64,000 nucleotides of DNA from Firmicutes bacterium UBA5201 (GTDB lineage: Bacteria > Bacillota > Clostridia > Peptostreptococcales > Acidaminobacteraceae): the NCBI GenBank assembly GCA_002412775.1, contig DHVT01000025.1, forward strand, positions 1 to 64,000, given 5' to 3'. Below the pieces are notes generated by a model, which was given only the letters and a program-made list of their open reading frames with translations, was not told the DNA's origin and did not search any database. Of the stretch, positions 1 to 8,204 are shown piece by piece; within the stretch, counting starts at the first letter, position 1, and each line of letters starts with the position of its first letter. The position numbers were made by a program, and so were the translations under genes.

Positions 1-29
1 TCGGTATTTTCCCGACAGCCCCTTTTGGA

Positions 30-1241
30 TTATTGTTTAATGGAGACGCTCAATTTGCTCGTTTTACTGATAAACAGGAAAGCGATAAAATAGGAGGCCG
101 CTGTAATGATGAACATGGATTTGAATCCGATGATGTCCACAAAAGCACCGATGAAGAGAGGCCCGGATATCGCCGCAAGTGATGATGCGAAGTAATAGAG
201 CCCGGTGTAAGTGCCGATTTTTGATTCTGTTGTTCTTTCAACCACCATAGGGTACGAATTGATATTGATGAGTGCCCAGAAGAATCCGCCTATGAGCATC
301 AAAAGCATCATGATGATCTGATTGTATGGAAATATTGTTCCAATGGTGAACAGTGATAGAAAGACGAGTGTGTCGCCTATGAGACCGACCAATATGGTCT
401 TTCTTTTACCGAATTTTGTGCCAATGAATCCTGCAGGGATAGCAAATGCCAGAAACGATAGAGCAAAGAATCCGAGGATCAATGAGGCATCGGCGACCTC
501 AAGGCCTAAAAACTGAACGCAATAATTACTGAATGTGGCCTCAACGCCTTGATATCCCACGAACCAGAAGAATATGGCCAGGAGTATGAATGCGGTTGAT
601 TTATCCGAGTCAACGATGATCTCCCGAATGGACGCCCTCAAGTTCACGCGATCCTCTTTGGCTTCCACCCCGACTTTTGGTTCTTTGATAAAGCGTATCA
701 ACACGACTAGAGCAAACAACATCAATACCGCAGTCAATCCAAAAGGTAGATTCTTGTTCATTCTGTAAAGAAAAGATCCGCCGATCAATACAAACACAGA
801 TGCAAGTCCCCCCATGAAGTTGATGATGCCGTTTGCCTGACTTCTGAGTGGAGCAGGTGTGATATCCGGCATCAGGGCAACAGTAGGAGCCCGATAGATT
901 GCCATGGAAAAATTGAGGACTGTGATGATCAACATGAAACTTAAAAATCCGCTGTAATTCGGAAGCAAGATGAAAGCAATGGCCGAAAGTGGAATACCGA
1001 TCATCAGATAGGGCATTCTTCTTCCAAAACGCGTCTGTGTCCTGTCGCTGAGTGAAGCGATGAATGGAATGAGGCTCACTGCCAAAACGTTGTCCAGTGT
1101 CATAATCGCGTTGATTTGAAACTGACTGTCCAAAAAGTCTCTGAGGAAAATCGGAACATAAATGTTGTATAGCGGCCAAACCAGACTAACTGCAAAAAAT
1201 CCCAAACCTAAAATGAATGTTTTTTTGATATCGAGTTTCAT
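30..1241 (-). CDS. MFS transporter, sugar-symporter-like
   Basis: This encodes a 403-residue polytopic inner-membrane protein of the major facilitator superfamily. The segment SDRTQTRFGRR at about residues 65-75 matches the loop 2-3 signature D-R-x-x-T-R-x-G-R-R, which is typical of glycoside or sucrose-type cation symporters. A sugar or glycoside is therefore the likeliest substrate, but this is inferred from the family only. Hydrophobic stretches fit about 12 membrane helices and full length. The ATG is preceded by GGAGGAGG at good spacing. It is divergent from the next gene and no sugar-catabolic neighbour helps to define the substrate. Confidence 0.8.
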   Translation of the reverse strand: MKLDIKKTFILGLGFFAVSLVWPLYNIYVPIFLRDFLDSQFQINAIMTLDNVLAVSLIPFIASLSDRTQTRFGRRMPYLMIGIPLSAIAFILLPNYSGFLSFMLIITVLNFSMAIYRAPTVALMPDITPAPLRSQANGIINFMGGLASVFVLIGGSFLYRMNKNLPFGLTAVLMLFALVVLIRFIKEPKVGVEAKEDRVNLRASIREIIVDSDKSTAFILLAIFFWFVGYQGVEATFSNYCVQFLGLEVADASLILGFFALSFLAFAIPAGFIGTKFGKRKTILVGLIGDTLVFLSLFTIGTIFPYNQIIMMLLMLIGGFFWALININSYPMVVERTTESKIGTYTGLYYFASSLAAISGPLFIGAFVDIIGFKSMFIITAASYFIAFLFISKTSKLSVSIKQ

Positions 1242-1313
1242 AAAGCCTCCTCCACGTTTTAGAAAATTTCTCTGATTATTGGGTATAAGGACAAAAAGAA
1301 AAAGAGGTGTACT

Positions 1314-1979
1314 GTGAAGATATTTCTAGCAATTCAGGGCATTTTGTATATGATTGTCTTATCCAGTGACATTGGTGATTTTTTGACCGCCGATGGTTCA
1401 AACGGCATCAAGTTGTTCTCGGTTTTTGTATGCTTTATGTATTTGTTGATCACTTTCAGACCAGGAAAATCGGGTTTCGACCACTTGCTTATGATTGGTG
1501 TGATTGCCACTACTATCCTTGCCGATACCATACTCCTTTTCACCGATCAAATGCTGCTTGGAGTGCTCGTATTTGTGGGCGTGCAAATTTTATATGCATA
1601 CAGGATCGCATGGTTCCGTCATAGCAGAATCCGTTATGGGTATTACATAGGAGGAATAATGGCAATCGCCGGTTTATCCTTCATGTTTCATGATGACGGT
1701 CTGTTGATGACTGCTGTGCTTTTTTATGGCGTCCTATTCGTGGTCAATCTTAGACATTTGCTTATGGACCGTAATAGCGACCGACAAAAACATACACTTT
1801 TCGTTGTTGGCTATATTCTTTTTTTGATTTGTGACATCAACGTGTTGTTCTTCAATATATTGCCGAACTTTGGAATTTCAAACCTGTTATATGAATTCTC
1901 AAGAGTATCCATGTGGTTTTTTTATTTGCCTGCACAAGTGTTATTGAGCATCAGTGCGGTGGAGGAAAATCCGAAGTGA
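1314..1979 (+). CDS. YhhN (lysoplasmalogenase)-like membrane protein
   Basis: This is a 221-residue, almost wholly hydrophobic protein with about eight predicted membrane helices. The stretch around residues 65-100, with ADTILLF followed by a glycine and then a helix ending QILYAYR, resembles the YhhN/TMEM86 family pattern (G/A-D-x-x-L-L-F, then G-x-x-x-F-x-x-x-x-x-L-Y). Some members of that family hydrolyse lysoplasmalogens. The family match is by eye and moderate. The start is GTG, with AAGAGG just upstream. It is followed after about 80 bases by a two-component system with its own regulatory region. Confidence 0.45.
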   Translation: MKIFLAIQGILYMIVLSSDIGDFLTADGSNGIKLFSVFVCFMYLLITFRPGKSGFDHLLMIGVIATTILADTILLFTDQMLLGVLVFVGVQILYAYRIAWFRHSRIRYGYYIGGIMAIAGLSFMFHDDGLLMTAVLFYGVLFVVNLRHLLMDRNSDRQKHTLFVVGYILFLICDINVLFFNILPNFGISNLLYEFSRVSMWFFYLPAQVLLSISAVEENPK

Positions 1980-2002
1980 CGAATACGATAATAGTATAAC
2001 AT

Positions 2003-2034
2003 TTTTAGTCATATTTTAGTCATAAAAATATGAT
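2003..2034 (+). promoter_or_regulatory. Tandem 11-bp direct repeat ahead of response regulator
   Basis: TTTTAGTCATA occurs twice head to tail at 2003-2013 and 2014-2024 with no mismatch. An 11-base period is what OmpR/PhoB-family regulators recognise. TATGAT at 2029-2034 is a possible -10 with no good -35, so the repeat sits where an activator would replace the -35. Autoregulation by the adjacent regulator is an inference. Confidence 0.5.
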
Positions 2035-2062
2035 AAAATCATACCATACGGAGGTTATTCTC

Positions 2063-2749
2063 ATGAAGGCAATTTTAGTGGTCGAAGATCAGAAATCCAT
2101 CAGTGATGTGGTTTCAAAATATATTGAAAAGGAAGGCTATAGGTGCGAAATCGCCTCAAATGGCATTGAAGCTCTGGAGCTGTTCGGGCAAAACACGTAT
2201 GAGTTGATTGTCTTGGATGTCATGATGCCCGGAATAGATGGTTTTGAAGTGCTTGAAAACATAAGGCAATTTTCAAATGTGCCCGTGATCATGCTGACGG
2301 CCAGACTTGACGAAAGCGACAAAATCAGAGGTTTTGACCTTGGTGCGGATGATTATGTGATCAAGCCTTTCAGTGCAAGAGAACTGATGCGTAGAATCGG
2401 GGCAGTCCTGAAACGGATCAACCCGGCAAGTGGAGAACCACAAGCGCTGAAACACAAAAACATCAGACTGGATTTGAAAGCGATGAAAGCTTATAAGGAT
2501 GGTGAGCCCATCGACCTCACCACAGCTGAGTATAAATTGCTTTTGACCTTTCTGAAGCATACCGGGCAGGTGCTCACAAGGGAACAAATCATTGAACAGG
2601 CCTATGGTGATGCCTATGAAGGCTACGATAGAAGCATCGACAGTTACATCAAAAGATTGAGGCAAAAAATAGAAAATGATCCCAAAAATCCCGATTTGTT
2701 GGTCACAAAATATGGAGCGGGCTATAGATTCGGTGGTGAAAGCGAATGA
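2063..2749 (+). CDS. OmpR-family response regulator
   Basis: This is a 228-residue DNA-binding response regulator. The receiver domain has the acidic pair E8-D9, phospho-acceptor D52 in VLDVMMP, T79 and K101 in KPF. The C-terminal winged helix (about residues 130-228) ends in the usual VRG/TKYGAGYRF-type hairpin. The start is placed at the ATG with GGAGG nine bases upstream rather than at an upstream ATG lacking a site. Its stop overlaps the kinase start (ATGA), so the two are co-translated. A perfect 11-bp direct repeat upstream suggests it controls its own promoter. Confidence 0.9.
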   Translation: MKAILVVEDQKSISDVVSKYIEKEGYRCEIASNGIEALELFGQNTYELIVLDVMMPGIDGFEVLENIRQFSNVPVIMLTARLDESDKIRGFDLGADDYVIKPFSARELMRRIGAVLKRINPASGEPQALKHKNIRLDLKAMKAYKDGEPIDLTTAEYKLLLTFLKHTGQVLTREQIIEQAYGDAYEGYDRSIDSYIKRLRQKIENDPKNPDLLVTKYGAGYRFGGESE

Positions 2750-4128
2750 CAATCAGGAGACAGTGGCTTTTGGTATTGGTGCTCATGTCTGTTTTGGCTG
2801 TGTTGATCAATACTTTGATATTGGGTGCACTTACAGATCAATCGTTTACAGACTATCTAACAGAGAATTATCAAATTCATCTTGGTCAGATTGAATCGGA
2901 TTTGAAGAGCGCGCTCAGCACTGACAATTATTCCATCAAACAGCTGCAATTGGACTTTGAGACGCATTTACAGGAACCGATCATCGCGATTCGTTTGTTT
3001 GACACGAAAGGAAACCTTATCATCAGCGTTAGAGACAATGCCAATGATAATCCAATCCGACCGGACAGGATGATGGGCAACAAAATGATGGACTACATGA
3101 TGGGTAGTGCTGGTGAAGAGACAGACAACATCAAGATTGAAATCGATGGCCGAACTGTGGGTTATCTTGAAGTGGTCAGATACTCATCGATCGAGAATAC
3201 TTTCACTGGAAGGCTCTTCAAACTGAATTTATGGCGCAATAGTCTGATCGCAATAGGTGTGGTTGTTGTTTTGGCTTTACTATTAGGACTGTTTGTCAGC
3301 AAGAAAACTTCGAAAGCATTGATTCGTACCGCTAGTCAGGCACAAAACATCGACTTGGATGAGACGGTGGATGTGAGCCTTTCCAGGATTTCTGAAATCA
3401 GGACCATTCAAGAGAGGCTCTTGGAACTGGAAAGACGGCTCAAGCTCAAACAATTGGGAAGAAAACAGGTGATGGATGAAATCGTTCATCAAGTGAGGAC
3501 GCCGATGACCATCTTAAAAAACCATATTGAAGGGTTTGAGGATGGGATTGTGGAACAAACTCATGAGAATTTTGAAATCTGTCACAATCAAATAGAACAT
3601 ATCACCTCCATCCTTTCGGATATGGACAAAATGCTTGAAATAGGGAGTAGAGATCTGATTGTCAACCTTGAGACGATAGATTTGTCACATCTGATTGAGA
3701 AAGTGATCAAAGGGATCAGCCTTCAGTTCAAGAACAAGAATATTGCAATCGAAGTGAAAGGTGCGGGGAAATTGATGGTCGCAACAGATGAACTGTTAAT
3801 GAGTCAGGTGATGTACAATTTGCTCACCAACGCCTACAAGTTCACTGAATCGGGTGGTTTGGTGCGTGTGGAATATTCAGTGGCGGAGGATGAAGTATGG
3901 ATTGTAGTATCAGATACGGGATGTGGCATTGCGAAGAGGGATTTGGAAAAGCTGTATGATGCTTATTTTAGAGGTGAGAACGCCCTTAAATCAAGTGGTC
4001 AGGGACTCGGATTATATGTGGTCAAAGAGAATTTGGCCAGATTGGATGCGGAGATCATGGTCCAGTCTTCACAGGGGGAAGGAACGATTTTCACAATAAG
4101 ACACCCTTTGAATCGACATGTGGTATAA
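2746..4128 (+). CDS. Membrane sensor histidine kinase with Met-rich sensor loop
   Basis: This is a 460-residue HisKA-type sensor kinase and partner of the overlapping response regulator. Membrane helices lie at about residues 7-29 and 165-185 and enclose an extracytoplasmic domain. The phospho-accepting histidine is H248 in HQVRTP. The ATPase domain carries the N box (NLLTNAYKF), DTGCGI and GQGLGLYVV. The sensor domain contains MMGNKMMDYMM at residues 109-119, six methionines in eleven residues. Such clusters bind Cu(I) or Ag(I) in other proteins, so metal sensing is possible but unproven. No efflux gene is adjacent. Confidence 0.9.
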   Translation: MTIRRQWLLVLVLMSVLAVLINTLILGALTDQSFTDYLTENYQIHLGQIESDLKSALSTDNYSIKQLQLDFETHLQEPIIAIRLFDTKGNLIISVRDNANDNPIRPDRMMGNKMMDYMMGSAGEETDNIKIEIDGRTVGYLEVVRYSSIENTFTGRLFKLNLWRNSLIAIGVVVVLALLLGLFVSKKTSKALIRTASQAQNIDLDETVDVSLSRISEIRTIQERLLELERRLKLKQLGRKQVMDEIVHQVRTPMTILKNHIEGFEDGIVEQTHENFEICHNQIEHITSILSDMDKMLEIGSRDLIVNLETIDLSHLIEKVIKGISLQFKNKNIAIEVKGAGKLMVATDELLMSQVMYNLLTNAYKFTESGGLVRVEYSVAEDEVWIVVSDTGCGIAKRDLEKLYDAYFRGENALKSSGQGLGLYVVKENLARLDAEIMVQSSQGEGTIFTIRHPLNRHVV

Positions 4129-4173
4129 TAATACCAGTGTCAATATTCAAAGGGTGACGGTTTCAAATCGGAT

Positions 4174-4896
4174 TTACACGTGGAACAACCTGAGTAAACG
4201 TTCCTTGATATAGGCGGGCATTTTATAATATAATCCTGCCACTATGCCGGAAAAGGCCAATAACGAAATGGTTGAAATAATCGACCAACTCATATAAAAC
4301 CGATGTCTTATGTTCAGTGCGATCACCAGCTCAATCACAGGCAATATCATGGCCAGTGCGATACAAATGTAAACCGGTATGAATATAAAGTGATTGGTAT
4401 AGGCGCTTTTCGAGTACTTTTTCGCGACAAAATAGGCGACCAAAGTGGAATAGAAGATCATCGGAAGGGCGTAGTATACAGACCATAACAATTTGCCGTT
4501 GATACCATCAAGCACCAGACTCATGACAAGTGCTGTGACTCCTAGTCCAACGATGATCCGTTCGATTTTCTTGATATATCCGAGCAATAAAAACAAGATG
4601 ATTACAGATGTGATCAAACATACCATTATATATTTGAACAAGTCGGTTGAAGAGTCTGTTATGAAATTCAAAGTCAGGGCTATGAGAGCTCCGGCTATGA
4701 CAATCATGGAATAGGTGTAGAGTATTTTATTTCTTGTGACATATTGTTGACGCTCATAGGCATTGATCGCTTCCGGAAAAGCGCTGAAGTTTTGAGTGTC
4801 GGATTTGACCAAATCCTCTGGAACCTTATAATTGCAAAGTGGACATTCTGACACGCTTTCCTCGAGCTCCACTCCGCATTGACTGCAGTAAGCCAT
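4174..4896 (-). CDS. DUF6320-type zinc-ribbon membrane protein
   Basis: This is a 240-residue protein. An N-terminal zinc ribbon has CxxC at residues 4-7 and a second CxxC at 18-21. After a linker come about six hydrophobic helices. The architecture and the neighbour fit DUF6320 proteins, which accompany condensation-domain acyltransferases; the function is unknown. The ATG follows AAGGAGGT and lies 10 bases after the upstream gene's stop, so the two form an operon. It converges with the kinase gene across a 45-base gap in which I see no clear terminator hairpin. Confidence 0.6.
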   Translation of the reverse strand: MAYCSQCGVELEESVSECPLCNYKVPEDLVKSDTQNFSAFPEAINAYERQQYVTRNKILYTYSMIVIAGALIALTLNFITDSSTDLFKYIMVCLITSVIILFLLLGYIKKIERIIVGLGVTALVMSLVLDGINGKLLWSVYYALPMIFYSTLVAYFVAKKYSKSAYTNHFIFIPVYICIALAMILPVIELVIALNIRHRFYMSWSIISTISLLAFSGIVAGLYYKMPAYIKERLLRLFHV

Positions 4897-4906
4897 TGTG
4901 ACCTCC

Positions 4907-6163
4907 TTACTTTGAATAGTTGGTTTCTATTTTTATTTTCAGACCTTCTTTTCTGAGTTTTTCAAAGAATTTCTTTTCTATGATATGATTATCAGTGAGA
5001 CTGCCGAATGTTATTGTGGTCAAGTTGCCATAATTGGCAACGACACCTTTAATGATGTTGCCTTCACTAGGTGGAGGCAATACAGCGAGGCGCTCGATAA
5101 TCTCCCCATAAGGTTCTGTGATTCTAATGGGCCCGAGATTGGAGATGCTACTGGTATAACTACTTTCACCGTAGTAATTGTAAACAATGGGAATGATAAG
5201 ATTTTTGAGTACAAGTGGAATCAATCGGATATGCCAGAACCTCTCGTTTCGAATGTTTCGGGCGATATAGCGTTTAAGATATTTCTCATTCAGACATATC
5301 GCAAAATAATGGTCCAGATAACCGAGCAACTCCTCGCGGGAATAATGTCCCAGACGCAAATCTATGCCTGGAGTTATGCTGATGAAAAAGTTGCGAAGCG
5401 TTTCCGAGGGGAAAAGTGACCTAAGATTAACCGGTGTGTTGATAATGACAGGCTTATTGGTCTTGATTCTGTTCTCTTCGATATAATCCTGTATGGCCTC
5501 AAAATAGAAGCATAAGAGAATTTTTGTCTGTGTCGTGCCATATTTTTTGGATAGGGCTTTCAGTTCATCTGCAAATAATATTCCGTCTGTGACCCTGTAT
5601 TCTCCATTTTCTATCAATTTGAAAGGGAAGTGATAAGCCTTTTCCACTTTTGGTGGATTGGGAATCCTTTTCTGATAGTACTTTTGGAAGGCGTCTTCCG
5701 AAGCGGATTCGGAAACCCTATTCAGGGCAGGTTCTATATTATTCGTGACGTCATAATAATTGGAAATCAGGTCTTTCAGAAAAGCCAGACCACCTCCGCC
5801 GTCTGCAATGGCATGAGACATCTCAAGATGGATCCGGTTATTGAAGTACATGACCTTATAGGGCATTGGTTGGTTGCCTTTTATGCTGGTTGTGGTGCAG
5901 GGGAAATATCTGTCTTTGTGCACTGTGGGAACATCATCTGTATGTTCAAAATAAAACCAAAAAACACCCTTTCTCAATTTCACATTGAAGAGTGGAAAGT
6001 TTTTTGCAGTCGCATTGAGCGCCTCTTGAAGCAATTTTGGATCAACTGCCATTTTCAGGACAGCTGTTATTCTATACACTGTTGAGACCCTTGAAGTTGC
6101 GATGGAAGGATACAGTTTTCCCGCATTATCCAACCGGAACCAGGGAGTTTGTTTTTTACTCAT
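4907..6163 (-). CDS. Condensation-domain (alcohol acetyltransferase-like) protein
   Basis: This is a stand-alone acyltransferase of the chloramphenicol acetyltransferase/NRPS condensation fold, 418 residues. The catalytic motif appears as SHAIADGGG at about residues 117-125, a variant of HHxxxDG that keeps the histidine before IAD and the DG. Such proteins join an acyl donor to an alcohol or amine, as in the PapA5 and alcohol acetyltransferase families; the substrate here is unknown. The ATG at 6163 is preferred over a GTG three codons upstream because GGGTG lies six bases before it. It leads an operon with the DUF6320 gene. Confidence 0.7.
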   Translation of the reverse strand: MSKKQTPWFRLDNAGKLYPSIATSRVSTVYRITAVLKMAVDPKLLQEALNATAKNFPLFNVKLRKGVFWFYFEHTDDVPTVHKDRYFPCTTTSIKGNQPMPYKVMYFNNRIHLEMSHAIADGGGGLAFLKDLISNYYDVTNNIEPALNRVSESASEDAFQKYYQKRIPNPPKVEKAYHFPFKLIENGEYRVTDGILFADELKALSKKYGTTQTKILLCFYFEAIQDYIEENRIKTNKPVIINTPVNLRSLFPSETLRNFFISITPGIDLRLGHYSREELLGYLDHYFAICLNEKYLKRYIARNIRNERFWHIRLIPLVLKNLIIPIVYNYYGESSYTSSISNLGPIRITEPYGEIIERLAVLPPPSEGNIIKGVVANYGNLTTITFGSLTDNHIIEKKFFEKLRKEGLKIKIETNYSK

Positions 6164-6250
6164 TGAAATCACCCACTTTAAGTATAAATCATTTATACAT
6201 TAAAAACCATTATACGTCAAATATAAATTATGTTACCGAGGAGGCATAAC

Positions 6251-7084
6251 ATGTTAAAAATCGGTTGTCACCTTTCTGTGAGCAAAGGTTATTTGAATAT
6301 GGGAAAAGAAGCTCTGTCCATTGGTGCGGATACTTTCCAGTTTTTCACAAGAAATCCAAGAGGGGGCGGTTCAAAAGCTGTTTCAAAAGAGGATGTGGAT
6401 GCATTGATCCAGTTGATGGTAGATCATCATTTCGCTCCGCTGCTCGCTCATGCTCCTTATACCCTTAATCCTTGCTCAGCTGACGAAAAAGTTAGAGCTT
6501 TCGCACATTTGGCTATGGGTGAAGACCTTGAAAAAATGGAAATGCTCCCGGGAAACTTGTATAATTTTCATCCGGGAAGCCATGTTGGACAGGGTGTGGA
6601 GGAAGGTATTGTTAAAATAGTCGAACTCCTCAACACAGTACTAAAACCCGAAATGACGACTAAGATTCTTCTTGAGACAATGTCAGGCAAGGGGAGTGAA
6701 GTCGGTAGCAGATTCGAGGAGTTGAAGGCGATTATAGAGGGTGTCCACCTCAAGGGGAAACTAGGTGTTTGCCTGGATACCTGTCATGTATACGATGCCG
6801 GATATGACATCGTCAATGCCCTTGACGATGTACTGGAGGAATTCGATCGAATCGTCGGTTTGGACCGCTTGCATGCGATTCATATCAACGACAGTAAGAA
6901 TCCTTTCTCCAGCCATAAAGACCGCCATGAGAAAATTGGCGAAGGTTCCATTGGAATAGAGGCATTTGAAAGAATCATCAATCATCCAAAGCTTAAACAT
7001 CTTCCCTTTTATTTGGAGACTCCAAATGAACTGGAAGGATACGCAGAGGAAATAAAATTGCTAAAAGGATTGTCATATGAATAG
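6251..7084 (+). CDS. nfo: Endonuclease IV (AP endonuclease)
   Basis: This is a 277-residue apurinic/apyrimidinic endonuclease that incises abasic sites in base excision repair. The family's metal ligands are visible in order: AHAPY, FHPGSHVG, LLETMSG, CLDTCHVYDAGYD, HINDSKN followed by HKDRHEKIGEG, and YLETP near the end. Length is normal. The start is the ATG behind GAGGAGG (6238-6244). The last eight bases overlap the helicase start, so nfo leads a DNA/RNA maintenance run with the helicase, topoisomerase III and HAD genes. Confidence 0.95.
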   Translation: MLKIGCHLSVSKGYLNMGKEALSIGADTFQFFTRNPRGGGSKAVSKEDVDALIQLMVDHHFAPLLAHAPYTLNPCSADEKVRAFAHLAMGEDLEKMEMLPGNLYNFHPGSHVGQGVEEGIVKIVELLNTVLKPEMTTKILLETMSGKGSEVGSRFEELKAIIEGVHLKGKLGVCLDTCHVYDAGYDIVNALDDVLEEFDRIVGLDRLHAIHINDSKNPFSSHKDRHEKIGEGSIGIEAFERIINHPKLKHLPFYLETPNELEGYAEEIKLLKGLSYE

Positions 7085-8201
7085 TTTCAAAGCACTTGGC
7101 ATAGATGAGACATGGATTTCAAAACTGAAAAATGATGGCGTTATAGAACCTACAGCAGTGCAGACAATGACAATCGGGAATATTCTCGAAGGATCCGACA
7201 TCATGGCTGAGGCACAAACGGGAACGGGAAAGACTTTGGCCTTTCTATTGCCTATGTTTCAAAAGTTCGACAGCGATAGCGACAATATTCAAGGACTCAT
7301 ATTGACGCCCACACGCGAACTCGCTATCCAAATCACAGGTGTGGCCAAACAGCTGGCCGAGGGCACCTCTTTTACAGTGCTTCCAATTTACGGAGGAATT
7401 GACACAAGTGCGCAAATCAAGAAACTCAATAAAGCGGTCACACTGATTGTCGCAACTCCAGGTCGTCTTTTGGACCATCTTGGAAAAGGCAGCGCGGATT
7501 TGTCGGCAATCAAGACTTTGGTGCTCGACGAAGTGGACCAAATGCTGCTCAGCGGATTTAAATTTGATATTGAAAGAATTCTTGAAAAAACAAATACGAC
7601 AAAACAAGTGCTCTGTTTTTCAGCGACACTGGACTCAAATGTTAAAAAAATGGCTTATAAGATCATGAAAGATCCCATAGAAAAAGCTGTCAAAAAGGAA
7701 TCCGTGACACTGGAAACCATTGAGCAAAAGGTGGTTTTAGTTTCAGACAGATGGAAGGAAGAAGCGCTTTTTCATGAACTTGAATACAGCAATCCATATC
7801 TTGGCATCATATTCTGCCGAACCAAAAGAAGAGCGGATCAACTTGAGACACATATGATTCAAAGCAAATACAATTGCGTGAAATTGCATGGTGACATGAG
7901 CCAAAATGCCCGCCAGAGAGTCATGCGTGACTTCAGGGAAGGCAAGTATCAATATCTTGTCACGACGGATGTAGCGGCACGTGGACTGGATATTTCAGGG
8001 GTAGGCCACATTTACAATTTTGATGTTCCGGAGACACCGGAAATCTACATCCATCGTATCGGAAGAACAGGACGTATGGGCGAAGAAGGTGTTGCAATCA
8101 CTTTTGTGGCACCAAAAGATGAAATCATGTTGAAGGATATTGAAAGAACCATCAAAATGGAACTTACAAAGATCACATATGAAAGAACCAAAGGGGAATA
8201 A
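7077..8201 (+). CDS. DEAD-box ATP-dependent RNA helicase (DEVD motif II)
   Basis: This is a 374-residue RNA helicase core with no long C-terminal tail. Motifs in order are the Q motif near residue 22 (PTAVQ), AQTGTGKT, PTRELA, TPGR, motif II as DEVD (usually DEAD), SAT, the ARGLDI motif V and HRIGRTGRMG. The compact form resembles small bacterial helicases that act in ribosome assembly or cold-stress RNA remodelling; the particular role is inferred. The ATG lies inside the end of nfo (eight-base overlap), and topB begins three bases after its stop. Confidence 0.92.
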   Translation: MNSFKALGIDETWISKLKNDGVIEPTAVQTMTIGNILEGSDIMAEAQTGTGKTLAFLLPMFQKFDSDSDNIQGLILTPTRELAIQITGVAKQLAEGTSFTVLPIYGGIDTSAQIKKLNKAVTLIVATPGRLLDHLGKGSADLSAIKTLVLDEVDQMLLSGFKFDIERILEKTNTTKQVLCFSATLDSNVKKMAYKIMKDPIEKAVKKESVTLETIEQKVVLVSDRWKEEALFHELEYSNPYLGIIFCRTKRRADQLETHMIQSKYNCVKLHGDMSQNARQRVMRDFREGKYQYLVTTDVAARGLDISGVGHIYNFDVPETPEIYIHRIGRTGRMGEEGVAITFVAPKDEIMLKDIERTIKMELTKITYERTKGE

Positions 8202-8204
8202 ATC

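Noticed and set aside
610..1179. 189-codon open frame on the minus strand inside the MFS gene
   Set aside because: It is a frame-shifted shadow: the composition is histidine- and cysteine-rich with no hydrophobic pattern or ribosome site, and the MFS frame explains the region fully.
5630..6085. 151-codon plus-strand open frame antisense to the condensation-domain gene
   Set aside because: Protein composition is implausible and the opposite strand carries the SHAIADGG catalytic motif in a normal frame.
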